NCBI GenBank assembly: GCA_963824085.1
Contig: CAWGNT010000014.1
Location: forward strand, 62,001 to 126,000
Direction of reading: 5' to 3'
DNA length: 64,000 nucleotides
Source of the DNA: JARRNE01 sp963824085
Lineage (GTDB): Bacteria > Pseudomonadota > Gammaproteobacteria > Chromatiales > Chromatiaceae
Under the pieces are notes generated by a model. The model did not search any database. It was not told the origin of the DNA and was given only the letters and a program-made list of their open reading frames with translations. A program made the position numbers and the translations under genes. This document shows, piece by piece, positions 1 through 9,362 of this stretch (position 1 is the stretch's first letter; each line of letters begins with the position of its first letter).

Positions 1-689
1 CTCAGCTTGCGCACGGCCGGGTTGCTCGTCAGCTCCTCGCCGATCGGCGCCGCCTCGCCCGTCACCACGTTGAGCACGCCGGGCGGTATCCCTGCACGCT
101 CCGCCAGAACCGCGAGCGCCAGGGCCGAGAGCGGTGTCTCCGCGGCAGGCTTGACGACCATGGTGCAGCCGGCGGCCAGCGCCGCGCCCGCCTTGCGGGT
201 GATCATGGCAGCGGGAAAGTTCCAGGGCGTGATGGCGGCGCAGACCCCGACGGGCTGCTTCAGCACCAGGATGCGCTTGTCCGCCTGATGGGGCGGGATC
301 ACATCGCCGTAGACCCGCCGCCCCTCCTCCGCGAACCACTCGATGAAGGAGGCGGCGTAGGCGATCTCGCCCCGCGACTCCGCCAGCGGCTTGCCCTGCT
401 CCGCGGTCATGATGCGGGCGAGGTCCTCTTGGTTTGCGAGCATCAGGTCGTGCCAGCGGCGCAGCAGTGCGCCCCGCTCCCCCGCGGTCAGCTCCCGCCA
501 GGGCTTCCAGGCCCGCTCCGCCGCCTCGATGGCCCGCCGCGTCTCGGCGGCACCCATGTTCGGCACCTGGGCGATGCGTTCACCGCTGGCCGGGTCGGTG
601 ACGGTCAGAACCGCGCCGTCGTCGGCGTCCAGCCACTCGCCGCCGATGTAGCACCGCTCCCGCAGCAGATCCTGATCTGTCAGTTGCAT
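1..689 (-). CDS. gabD: NAD(P)-dependent aldehyde dehydrogenase, succinate-semialdehyde dehydrogenase type (5' part; runs off the window)
   Basis: The minus strand is open from an ATG at 689 to the window edge, giving about 229 N-terminal residues of a protein that is normally about 480-490 long. The translation begins MQLTDQDLLRERCYIGGEW. It carries the aldehyde dehydrogenase motif ITPWNFP after KQPVGVCAA, then KPAAETPLSALALA, as in GabD-type succinate-semialdehyde dehydrogenases. Those enzymes oxidise succinate semialdehyde to succinate in the cytoplasm, for example in GABA catabolism. The catalytic Cys and Glu lie outside the window. The family is clear; the substrate is inferred from closest resemblance and could be another semialdehyde. 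Confidence 0.85.
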   Translation of the reverse strand, partial: MQLTDQDLLRERCYIGGEWLDADDGAVLTVTDPASGERIAQVPNMGAAETRRAIEAAERAWKPWRELTAGERGALLRRWHDLMLANQEDLARIMTAEQGKPLAESRGEIAYAASFIEWFAEEGRRVYGDVIPPHQADKRILVLKQPVGVCAAITPWNFPAAMITRKAGAALAAGCTMVVKPAAETPLSALALAVLAERAGIPPGVLNVVTGEAAPIGEELTSNPAVRKL

Positions 690-833
690 CGTCGCCTCCA
701 TATCTTCTGATCCGCCAGCCGGTGTCATCGCCGGCGCATATCACCTGGACGGGGAACGCCTGTAAGGTTACCCGGTCGGCCTCGGTAATGCCGAGGTTCG
801 CCGGTTCGTGGCCTATTCCCACCCCGCGCGCAC

Positions 834-864
834 AAAAAAGCCCCGCAGGCTTGCCCTGCGGGGC
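834..864 (-). terminator. Rho-independent terminator of the first cytochrome gene
   Basis: A perfect 10-bp stem (GCCCCGCAGG / CCTGCGGGGC) with a five-base loop is followed, on the minus strand, by a run of six T. It lies about 60 bp past the stop codon of the cytochrome gene that ends at 926. An equivalent terminator follows the second copy. Confidence 0.8.
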
Positions 865-925
865 CGGGTCAAGTCCATGAAACGGCGTCCCTGCCGCAAC
901 TCTCGGCTTCGCGCAGGGCGTTCGG

Positions 926-3900
926 TTAATGGCATGTCTGGCAGCCGACCGGCGTGCCCTTGGCGACAAAGCCGACCCGCTGGAGGTGCGGTCCTGTTCG
1001 CCTCGGACAGCGGCGTCCCGCAGTGTTTCTGCGATTGCTGACCCCCGTGGCAGCAACAGGCAGGGCCGTCGCCCAGGCTGTGGCCGCCGCCGTCGAACGT
1101 GGTGCTGTTGACCGGGTGCAGCCCGTGCGGACCATTGGTTGTTCCCCGGGTTGGTCGTGCCGTGGCAGGTCGAGCACTCGGAGATGGTGCCGCTGTGGCC
1201 CTGGAGCTGGTCGGCCGTGACGTTATCGTTGGCGTTCGGGTTGGCGTTGGGCCACTCCGCGTCGGGTCGCCCCATGGCAGCCCTCGCACATGATGCCGCC
1301 GTGGCCGCTGGCGCCCGGACCCGTGGTGTTGTTCACACCACCGTGACTCACGCGATAGAGCTTGGGATTGCCCGCGCCCGGATTGGCGAAGCCTTGAAGC
1401 TGGCCGGCACCGGATCCTCCGCAAAGCGCTTGTTGGTCGGCACGATGGGCGTGGCCTTGCCGTCGTTGGTGCGGCACGCCTGGCGCAGGCGCAACCCGTC
1501 CAGGTGCCGTTGCTGTCGCGGTGTTGACCCGGACGTTGCCCGAGCCGGCCAGGTTGCTGACCGCGTCACCCGTGTGGCAGGAGCCACAGCCCGGCTCGTT
1601 GGCCCAGGGCACGCGGGGCTGGTTGCTGCCGGAGGGTGTAGAAGTTGCCCTGGTCGAGGATAAAGGCCCCCGGGTTGGTCGGCGAGACCCCCGCGGAGAA
1701 GTCCGCACCTACCTGCTGCATGTCGCCGTGGCAGTCGCTGCACAGCATGTCCGCGTTGAACATGGCGCCGCGCAGGCACTTCACGCTGGTGCCCGGATGG
1801 CACTGGTAGCAGGACAGCTCCATGGCGTCGAGCCGTGCCGCCTGGTTGGTGATCACGCCCGAGGAGTTCTGCGACGGCGGCGGAATCGGCGGGAACAGGT
1901 TGTTCGGCAGCGAGCCGTGGTGGTTGTGCATCACCCGCGAGTTGGACTGGTGCGCCACCTGGTTGCGGCCGTTGGCGATGGTGCCCACGGCGCCGGCCAC
2001 GGCCCCACCTGGGTCAGGTCCAGGGCCGGGGTGTAGTGACAGACCTGGCAGACCACCGGCTGGTTCTCACACGCTTGTTGGTCAGGCAGTTCGCGTCCCC
2101 GTTGCCGCCGTTGGCGGTGATGTCGCAGGGTGCCGGGGCGGTGAGCAGGCAGTTCTGGCCCGGCGCGTCACAGGCGGTGGTCACGTACTCTGCGCCGTGA
2201 TCGAGGTCGTGCAGGCGCAGCACGTTATGTCGGCCGCATATTCCAGGCTGACCCGCGGCGGGACGTCACCAATGCTCGGATCCGACATGGTCGTCGCGAC
2301 CGGCAGGGGAGGGTTGTTAGCCGGACAAGGCATCCGTCGGGCCGTTGGTGCGGTGGTTGGTGGTATTGCCGTACACGCTCGCGTAGTCGTCCGCGGTCGT
2401 ATGACAGTTCATGCAGCTCGCCTCGCCGGAGATGGGCAGGACGGTGTCGACCGTCGCCAGGGTGGTGTTCCCTTGCTTGGCCTGGACGCGCTACCGCGGG
2501 TAGGCATTCTCGCGGCCGTAGTCGTCGAAGGCCGAGAACGGGATGCCCGCGCCCTCGTACCAGTTCACGTCTGCGGCGAATAGCCGAACGGGAAGTTCAC
2601 GAAGAACGGGCTTATCGAGATAGAGCTTGACTCCTGGGTCAGCTTCGGGTCGTTGGCCAGATACGGACCGGCGACACTCGGCATGGCATGGGGCACGACG
2701 GTCGAAGGCGCTCGTCGCCGCTATTCACCTGACCGTCGGGGCCGATGCCAGGGGTTTTCCGTCCGTCGCCGGCAGGCCGACATCCGCGCTCACGTTGAAC
2801 GGCGGCCCGGAAGCGGGATCAGAGGTCTAGGCTTATGTTGAAGGGGTAATACGCGGCGGATAGAAGGCGTCATAGGTCCCCGCGGGATCGGTAGTCCAGA
2901 AGTTGGTCTTGTAGGTGTCGCCGTTACCCATGACACCGCGAGATGTCGTCGTGCCAAGACCGGGTCGTTCGGGTTGGAGGCGGCGGAGTAGAAGATGCTC
3001 ACCCCGGCGGGGTTAAGCGTCGGCGAGGCGCCCTTCAGCACCACCTGGGCAAGAGGACTTGGAACGGCGGCAGGATGCTGGCGATGCGGGTATCCAGGTC
3101 GCCGCAGTGCATGCCGAGGTCGTTGATGGCGACACTGTGTAGCGCGGCGAGGCTGCTCGGACCATCGGGTCTGGTCGTGGGGTTCATGGACGTTCCGGAA
3201 AGGCGCTGTCTGCTCGTTACGGCATCGACGCCGCACGACGGTTGGCCCGCCTGAGGAGTTCTGGCTGGTGGAGTTGATGGAAATGACCGGCACGGTTGCC
3301 CCTTGGGTATTGATGGTCACCGATGCGCTGCAGTTCAAAGCCGAGACGTTGCCGAGCCGCGGTCGCGTTGAAGCTGGCGCTTGGCGCGGCATCGTGTTGG
3401 CGACGTCCCGCTGCGATTGAGGGTGACGTTACAGGTCAGGTTACCGGGTTGCTCACGTGGTGCCGTGTGCTCGAGCGTGTTGACGGTCACGTTACCGAAC
3501 GCGAGGGCCGTGGGATTCACCGAGAGGCGCATCTTGTTCTGCTCCACGCCGGTGCCCGAGAGGCTCACAGCGATCGACGGCAGCGGGTCGTTGCTGTTGA
3601 CGTTGAGGGTACCGGTCGTCGGGACCGCCGCATCGGCCCGTAGCTCACCGTGGGGGCTCTGCGATCCGCCGGGGAGCCACGCTGCACGTTGTCGGGGGAG
3701 CACCGTGGAGTCGGTGCGCCTGTCAGCGCACCAGGGTCACGTCACAGGCCGCGGTGCCGCTGTTGCTCACCGTGGTGCCGAGCTCGCGGGGCTGCCCACG
3801 TTCACGCTGCCGAAGTCCAGGGTGGTCGGGCGTATCGCCGCAGGGTGATAGTGCCTCTTGCTGTCCCGTAGGTAACGGTCACCGTGGTTGAGGCGGGCAG

Positions 3901-4314
3901 CTCTTGCCTTTGCCCCTGCCGCGGGCGTCGTCATGTTCAGGTTGAGGCCGGTTCACGGTTGGAGTCTGGGGCGCGAACGGCAGGCGTCCCGAGACCGGGA
4001 AATTCTCGGCTGGTGGGCGGCGGCAAGGTTGCGCTAACCGCGCAGGGGACCGGGTTCATACGGGCTCTTGCGGTCGCATTGGCCTGAAGGTAGCTCCGTG
4101 CCCTTCACCGAGGCCACGGCGGACGGGCGGCACTCGCCGAACAGACTTCAACCTTGCCGCCACGGCGATCGGTCCATGGGACAGAATCCTGCCATCCCAG
4201 GTGGCCGACGTATACTCAGCGCGGCTAGCGACTGTCGACCCCATCCGCCAGCCGCAGCGGAACTCGGGGGTCGGGCTGAATAACGCACGAAATCTACCCA
4301 TCTCTCTTCCTCAT
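926..4314 (-). pseudogene. Multiheme (nine CXXCH) c-type cytochrome with Ig-like choice-of-anchor D domains, copy 1, frame broken by many indels
   Basis: No single frame spans the gene, but consecutive minus-strand frames give one ordered protein. It starts with a beta-domain (EYTSATWDGR near 4210). Two HYDIN/choice-of-anchor D type repeats follow (PTTLDFGSVNVGS near 3810, PTALAFGNVTVN near 3500), then a block of the type MHCGDLDTRIASILPP near 3100. Heme motifs come next: CMNCH, CQVCH, CYQCH, CSDCH, CGSCH, CEGCH, CSTCH, one motif split by an extra base near 1050, and CQTCH just before the TAA at 926. At least a dozen frame changes are needed. The N-terminal signal peptide cannot be reconstructed, so the 5' limit is approximate. 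The gene is paralogous to 5365-8591. It would be an exported electron-transfer protein if intact. Pseudogene status is uncertain because its promoter region is well preserved. Confidence 0.75.
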
Positions 4315-4620
4315 CGTTTCAACCTCTTGATGGTTGGTCTGGATCATGGCTAACGGCCAAGCACATGCCCCGCAACACCTGCGCGCAGGTGTTCACGGAT
4401 TTCCCTTGGCTTTGGCGAAATCCAATGACGCCCCGAGACATTGTGGGAACCACAGATATTGACGTACCTGCCCCCTGCGTCTGCTCGACGCCGGTGCACT
4501 CCGACGTTATCCCCTAAAGATCGGTCTTGTCCTTTGCGTAATCTTCACCACTTCCCCTTGGAGCAGTGGCGGTCTCGGCAACTGTCTGGCGCCCCGGGTT
4601 CCCGACGGACCCGTCAGCCG
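4315..4620 (-). ncRNA. Candidate structured 5' leader of cytochrome copy 1
   Basis: From the expected sigma-54 start (about 4620) to the start region is about 305 nt, the same length as before copy 2. The two leaders align along their length. The proximal part (4325-4430) folds as an outer pairing (TCATTGG with CCATGA), a stem GCCAAG/CTTGGC, then TCCGT/GCGGG and AACACC/GGTGTT. In copy 2 the corresponding stems differ in sequence yet still pair (TCCGC/GCGGG, GGCACC/GGTGTT). This supports an RNA structure. I could not match it to a known riboswitch family. Confidence 0.45.
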
Positions 4621-4631
4621 GTTAGGCAACA

Positions 4632-4648
4632 GGCAAGGAAGAGGCCAG
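4632..4648 (-). promoter_or_regulatory. Sigma-54 (-24/-12) promoter of cytochrome copy 1
   Basis: On the minus strand the sequence reads CTGGCCTCTTCCTTGCC. The GG and GC dinucleotides are separated by exactly 10 bases, matching the TGGC-N7-TTGC sigma-54 pattern. An equivalent element occurs at the same distance from the start of copy 2. The call rests on sequence match and duplicated context; RpoN dependence is inferred. Confidence 0.6.
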
Positions 4649-4731
4649 GCGTGACCGGAAGAGAAGTTCCCTCATAACAAGAAGTTAATGGCATCACCTG
4701 CCGGACCTGAGCGTTTGTCACAGGAATGTCA

Positions 4732-4766
4732 TGACATCCTTGTCACCATGACTGACAGGGGTGTCA
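4732..4766 (-). promoter_or_regulatory. Paired TGACA-N4-TGTCA palindromes, putative enhancer-binding sites for copy 1
   Basis: Two palindromes, TGACATCCTTGTCA (4732-4745) and TGACAGGGGTGTCA (4753-4766), are spaced 21 bp start to start, about two helical turns. The first lies about 98 bp upstream of the -12 GC of the sigma-54 promoter, a usual distance for a bacterial enhancer-binding protein. Further TGTCA/TGACA half sites flank them (4716-4735 and 4762-4772). The same pair, with the same spacing, precedes copy 2. Confidence 0.6.
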
Positions 4767-4893
4767 CATGACAATGACTGGAGCCATGACTTGTCGGGGT
4801 GCGGAAATTGCGCCGCGGGGGGTCCTGGGATGGGGGGCAGATCTGAGCCAGTGTGTAAGCAGAGTCGGAGCGGAAAAGGACCTGGCGTAAGCC

Positions 4894-5268
4894 TTACTTG
4901 TTAGCGGTGCCTTCCCCACCCTTTCTTGGACACACGAGCCGCGCAAGTTGATCGGCAATCGTGCCGTCCTCGATGGGATAGGTTTTCGCGTCGGGTCGTG
5001 CCGCCGCCACTTCTTCCAGACTCTCGCCCCGGCCCAGATACCGCACGGTGCGGGCGACGCAATCAAACTCGCGCTTGACGTAATGGGTGTAGTTGCCGGC
5101 AACGGCTTTGACCAGAAGCGTGGGGTTGCCGTCGTTGTCACCCTTTTCGACCAGGAAGAACTGGCCCCTGAGATCTGTCTTGATATCCAGCGGGGTGTCT
5201 TCGGCAAGGGCGGCGAACGGGCCGAGCGCTCCGGCGAGCGCCACCATCAATATCGCTTTCGAGCGCAT
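4894..5268 (-). CDS. Small exported protein of unknown function
   Basis: This protein has 124 residues. A clear Sec signal peptide occupies about residues 1-22 (MRSKAILMVALAGALGPFAALA), so it is probably periplasmic. The mature part has two cysteines (FDC and LVC) that could form a disulfide, and the segment RTVRYLGRGES. The spacing of the cysteines around an RxxRYLG-like strand is reminiscent of surface-adhesin E-like small exported proteins, but I cannot assign it firmly. It lies between the two cytochrome copies in the same orientation. A terminator just upstream of its start suggests partial insulation from copy 2. No function is proposed. Confidence 0.65.
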   Translation of the reverse strand: MRSKAILMVALAGALGPFAALAEDTPLDIKTDLRGQFFLVEKGDNDGNPTLLVKAVAGNYTHYVKREFDCVARTVRYLGRGESLEEVAAARPDAKTYPIEDGTIADQLARLVCPRKGGEGTANK

Positions 5269-5291
5269 TTGATACTCCGATAGCGGTGTTG

Positions 5292-5324
5292 AAAAAGGCC
5301 CCGCCGGACTACCCCGCGGGGCCT
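5292..5324 (-). terminator. Rho-independent terminator of the second cytochrome gene
   Basis: A perfect 9-bp stem AGGCCCCGC / GCGGGGCCT is followed on the minus strand by five T. It lies about 40 bp past the stop codon at 5365 and about 24 bp before the start of the small exported gene at 5268. Confidence 0.8.
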
Positions 5325-5364
5325 GTGAGCATGTGGCTGCGTCCCTGCAGCCGATTGGGCCGGA

Positions 5365-8300
5365 TCAGTCCCCGCCGCCTCCACCACCATGGCAGACGGA
5401 GCAGCCGACCGGCTCGCCCTTGGCCACCAGGGTGCCGCGGAGGTTGCGGTCTGCCTTGGCCACCGACAGGACCGTTCCGGTGTTGGAGCTGCGCCCGCCG
5501 GGACCGTGGCAGGCCGAGCAACCTGAGGTGCCCATGTGCTCGTGTCCGCCATTGGCGAAGGATGTGTTGTCACCCACCGGATGCATGCCATGAGGGCCGC
5601 CCAGGGTGTTCTGGCTGTTCATCGCGCTGCCATGGCAAGTACTGCATTCCACGATGGTGCCGGTGTGCCCCTGTAACTGGCTGGCCGTGATGTTGTCGTT
5701 GCTGTTCGGATTGGCATTTGGCCACTCCGCATGGGTCGCCCCATGGCAACCTTCGCACATCACGCCGCCGTGGCCGGTGCTGACCCGATACAGCTGCGGA
5801 TTGCCCGCACCCGGGTTGGCGAACCCGTTGAAGCTGGTCGGCACCGCCGGCTCAGCGAAGCGCTTGTTGGTCGGCACGATCGGCGTGGCCTTGGCGTCAC
5901 CGCGTGCGGTAGGCCCGGCGCAGCCGGATGCCGTCGGCGTTGCCGTTGGTGTCGGCGGTGTTGACGATGGTCCCGGTGGTGCCCGCCAGATTGTTGCTCG
6001 CATCACCCGTATGGCAGGACCCGCAGCCCGGCTCGTTCGCCCAGGGCACACGCGGCTGGTGCTGGCCGGGGTGTAGAAGTTGCCCTGATCGAGGATGAAG
6101 GCCCCCGGATTGCTCGGCGAGACTCCTGCGAGAAGTCGTTGCCGACCTGCAGCATGTTGCCGTGGCAGTCCGAGCACAGCATGTCGCCGTTGAACATGGC
6201 GCCGCGCAGGCACTGCACGTTCTTGCCCGGATGGCACTGGTAGCAGGTGTCCTCCAGCGCCGCCAGACGCTGGCGCCTGGTTGGTGACCGTGCCGTTGGC
6301 GTGCCTGCGTGCGGCGCCGGGCATCGGTCGGGAACAGGCTGGTGATGTTGCCGTGGTGGTTGTGCATCACCCGCGAGTTGCTCTGGTGCGCCACCTGGTT
6401 GCGGCCGTTGGCGCTCCGACCGTGCGACGCCCGTCAGCGGACCGACATGCGCCAGGTCCAGCGCCGGGGTGTAGTGACACACCTGGCAGACCACCGGCTT
6501 ATCTTGCACCAGCGCCTTGTTGGTCAGGCAGTTGGCGTCCCCGTCGCCGCCGTTGGCGGTGATGTCGCAGGGCGCCGGGGCGGTGGTGACAGTCTCTGGC
6601 CGGCGAGCCGTGCTCACATAGCTCGCGCCGTGCTTGAGGTCGTGCAGCCGCAGCACGTTGATGTCCGCGGCGTACTCCACGCTGACCCTGGTGGGCAGGT
6701 TGGTGTCCGGGTCGTCCAGGCTGGTTGCCACCGGCAGGCCGGCATCGCGTCAATGCCTGCGGTCGGGATGCGCTGGTGCGGCTGTTGCTGCACGTCCGCT
6801 CGGGTCGGCATGGCAGTTGGTGCAGCTCGCCTCGCCGGAGATCGGCAGCACGGTGTCCACCGTCGACAGCACGCTGTTGCCGCTCCTTGCCTGCCACTCG
6901 CACCAGCGGGTAGGCGTTCTCGCGGCCGTTGTCGTCGAAGGCGGAGAACGGGATGCCCGCGCCCTCGAACCAGTTCACGTCCGCTGCCACATAGCCGAAC
7001 GGGAAGTTCACGAAGAACGGCTTGTCGCTGTAGTGCTCCTGCGGCCGTCTTCGGATCGTTGGCCGTGTAGGGACCGGCGATACCGGGCATGGCGTGCAGC
7101 ACTGCCGTGAGGCACTCGTCGCCGCTGTTCACCTGGCCGTCGGGGCCGATGTACAGATCTTCCACGTTGGGCACCGGCAGACCGATGTCGGCCGAGACGT
7201 TGAACGGGGGGCCCGCCAGCGGGGTCAGGGTCTGCGCCGGGTTGAACGGATTGTAGGCCGGGTAGAAGGCGTCGTAGGTACCCGCCGGGACGGGAATCCC
7301 AGAAGTTGGTCTTGTAGGTGCTCGCCGTTGGCCATCACGCCGTCGAACACGCTGCTGCCCAGGATCGGGTCGTTGGGGTTGGCACGCAGCCGAGTAGCGC
7401 ACGCTCACGCCAGCCGGGTTGAGCGTCGGGGTCGGCGCCCTTCTGCACCACCTGCGCCAACAGGATCTGGAACGGCGGCAGGATGCTCGCGATGCGGGTA
7501 TCCAGGTCGCCGCAGTGCATGCCGAGGTCGTTGATTGCCAGCACGCTGTAGCTGGTGTTGGGCACCTGCGCCTGTTGCGGAACCGTCGCGTCCGGGCAGC
7601 CGTCTTGGCTGGTCGAGTTGATGGAGACGTTCAGGTTGGCCGGGTCGCAAGAGGAAACCTGGCCGCCGATCGTCGCCGTGGCATTGGCCGTACCGCTGGC
7701 GCCGTTGTTGTCCGTGACCGTCAGGGTGACGGCGTAGGTGCCGGCGTTGCTGTAGGTGTGGGTCGGATTGGCCGCCGTGCTGGTGCCGCCGTCGCCGAAA
7801 GTCCAGCTGTAGGACGCGATGCTGCCGTCCGAATCAGTGGAGCCGGCGCTGCTGAAGCTGACCGCCGCGCCCGGGGTGCCGGTGTAGGGGCCGTTGGCGT
7901 TGGCCGTAGGCGGCTGGTTGCCCGCGGCGGTAATGGTCGCCGTGGTAGTGGACGACGCCGAGCTGGCGCCCTGGTTGTCCGTCACCGTTAGGCTGACGTT
8001 GTAGGTGCCGGCGTTGGCGTAGGAATGGCTCGGGTTCGCCGCCGAGCTGGTGCCCCCGTCGCCGAAGGTCCAGGCGTAGGAGGCGATGCTGCCGCCCGGG
8101 TCCGTGGACCCTGCGCTGCTGAAGCTCACCGCCTGGCCGACGGTCCCGCTGTAAGGACCGTTGGCGTTGGCCGTCGGCGGGGTATTGCCGCCGCCTGGCG
8201 CCTTCGGCGCGCAGTTGTCCGGCGCGCCGCCCACATTGCGCTCGGCGGTCTGGCCGTCAGATTGGATCGCGCGCACGCGGCAAGGCACCGGGGAAGGCCG

Positions 8301-8591
8301 ATAGTCGCGGATCGACCAACCCCTGTATCCAATCTCGTCGCTGCCCAGGACCTGGGAGGGGTCGTAGGCGTTCACCACGGTCACCGACCGCCGGCGGTTG
8401 CCCGTGCCGGAGACATCGAGCCGGTTTTCGCTGCTACGCCATTCCGCGGTGCTGATGGTTAGGGATGACGACCCGCCACCCTCATCATCGGCCAGGGCCT
8501 GACCGCCCCATGCCGCTGCTACCAAGCCCAAAGCTAGCAAGGCTGCCGTTCGACAGCCTGCTCGTTTTCGATTGAGCATCGTTCTCATCAT
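5365..8591 (-). pseudogene. Multiheme (nine CXXCH) c-type cytochrome with two PKD domains, copy 2, frame broken by indels
   Basis: The start at 8591 (MMRTMLNRKR) is followed by a strong Sec signal peptide ending near GGQALA. An N-terminal beta-domain comes next (LTISTAEWRSSENRLDVSG), then two PKD repeats (each PPTANANGPY ... YSWTFGDGG or YAWTFGDGG ... TYNVSLTVTD) between about 8190 and 7670. A conserved block SYSVLAINDLGMHCGDLD follows. This part is in one frame to about 7400. Downstream, the frame must be changed several times to read CTNCH, CQVCH, CYQCH, CSDCH, CGSCH, CEGCH, CSTCH, CSACH and CSVCH, ending in a Gly-rich tail at 5365. The nine heme sites predict a periplasmic or cell-surface electron-transfer protein of about 1,070 residues. 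The breaks are all small indels, so they could be sequencing errors rather than true decay. Confidence 0.8.
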
Positions 8592-8897
8592 TTCACTCCA
8601 CTCACTGATTTTCGGATCATGGCTAACCGCCAAGCGCACCCGCCGAACACCACGAGTCCGGTGCCGCGGATGTGCGTTGGCCTTGGCTAGACCCAATGAC
8701 GCCCCGAGACCTTGCGCAACACGACCGGCGTCGGCCGCGCCTGGCTGCAAGTCCGCTCTTCGCCGATGTGCCCCGGCGTTGCTCCCTGACAATCGGTCCG
8801 GTCCGTCGCGTGACCTGCAGCTCGCCACCCCTCGTAGCAGCGGCGCTCTCGGTAGCTTTTTGGCGACCTGTTCCCCGAAGGGCTCCCCTGGCAGCCG
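8592..8897 (-). ncRNA. Candidate structured 5' leader of cytochrome copy 2
   Basis: The expected sigma-54 start near 8897 gives a leader of about 305 nt, equal in length and homologous to that of copy 1. The part from 8612 to 8712 can fold as GCCAACGCAC / GTGCGCTTGGC with one bulged base, then TCCGC/GCGGG and GGCACC/GGTGTT around an eight-base loop. The conserved element GTTAGCCATGATCC follows the stem. Base changes relative to copy 1 preserve pairing (U-G to C-G, A-U to G-U). I looked for GEMM-I (c-di-GMP) motifs and did not find them. Confidence 0.45.
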
Positions 8898-8907
8898 GCA
8901 AACGAGG

Positions 8908-8924
8908 AGCAATTGCGGGGCCAG
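8908..8924 (-). promoter_or_regulatory. Sigma-54 (-24/-12) promoter of cytochrome copy 2
   Basis: The minus strand reads CTGGCCCCGCAATTGCT, with GG and GC separated by exactly 10 bases and a good -12 TTGCT. It is 318 bp upstream of the start codon, nearly identical in position to the promoter of copy 1. Confidence 0.65.
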
Positions 8925-9009
8925 CAATCGCTCCTCAGAGAAAGCTCCTCGTTTACAGACAATTGGCGCGATGACGCGAAAGAGCCTGGAGTCGATCGAG
9001 CGAATGCCA

Positions 9010-9044
9010 TGACATCCGTGTCACCTTGGGTGACATCGGTGTCA
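9010..9044 (-). promoter_or_regulatory. Paired TGACA-N4-TGTCA palindromes, putative enhancer-binding sites for copy 2
   Basis: The palindromes TGACATCCGTGTCA (9010-9023) and TGACATCGGTGTCA (9031-9044) form a 21-bp tandem repeat, about 100 bp upstream of the sigma-54 -12 element. Additional TGACA half sites follow at 9048 and 9054. Read in the other phase, the same region contains TGTC-N9-GACA, which resembles the TGTC-N10-GACA sites described for E. coli GlrR. A GlrR-like regulator is encoded at 59158-60522, but the link is inference. Confidence 0.6.
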
Positions 9045-9058
9045 CCATGACACTGACA

Positions 9059-9362
9059 AAAAAGACGACTGCAAAGGTCGGTTTTCTCGGGAGATCCGAT
9101 TCGCAGGCAGGTCGTGGTAGCTGTCGACGACGTCCGTCTTGCAACACGCGGGGCTGGCTCGGGCTATCCCGGCCGGTATACCACGTGGATTTCGTTTCGG
9201 CTCGGGTTACGTCCGCCGAGGGACGCAGTGATTTCCGAAGGCTTACCCGCGCTGCGGCCGACACCCCAGCGGACGAACGACCGCCGAAGGAACGCGTGAG
9301 TGGCATCGCCTCGTCTGAAGGAAAGAACGACGGACGGCCTGCGATCGCTACGTCGCCTGTCG
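9059..9362. other. Non-coding stretch, nothing recognised
   Basis: I see no plausible gene, RNA or repeat between the operator of the second cytochrome gene and the duplicated oppF end. Open frames here lack any recognisable protein pattern. Confidence 0.5.

Noticed and set aside
8592..8897. GEMM-I (c-di-GMP) riboswitch in the cytochrome leader
   Set aside because: The ACGCACAGGGCAAACC and GGGACGCAAAGCC core strings are not present in either copy; only loose resemblance (ACGCAAAGGACAAG) was seen in copy 1.
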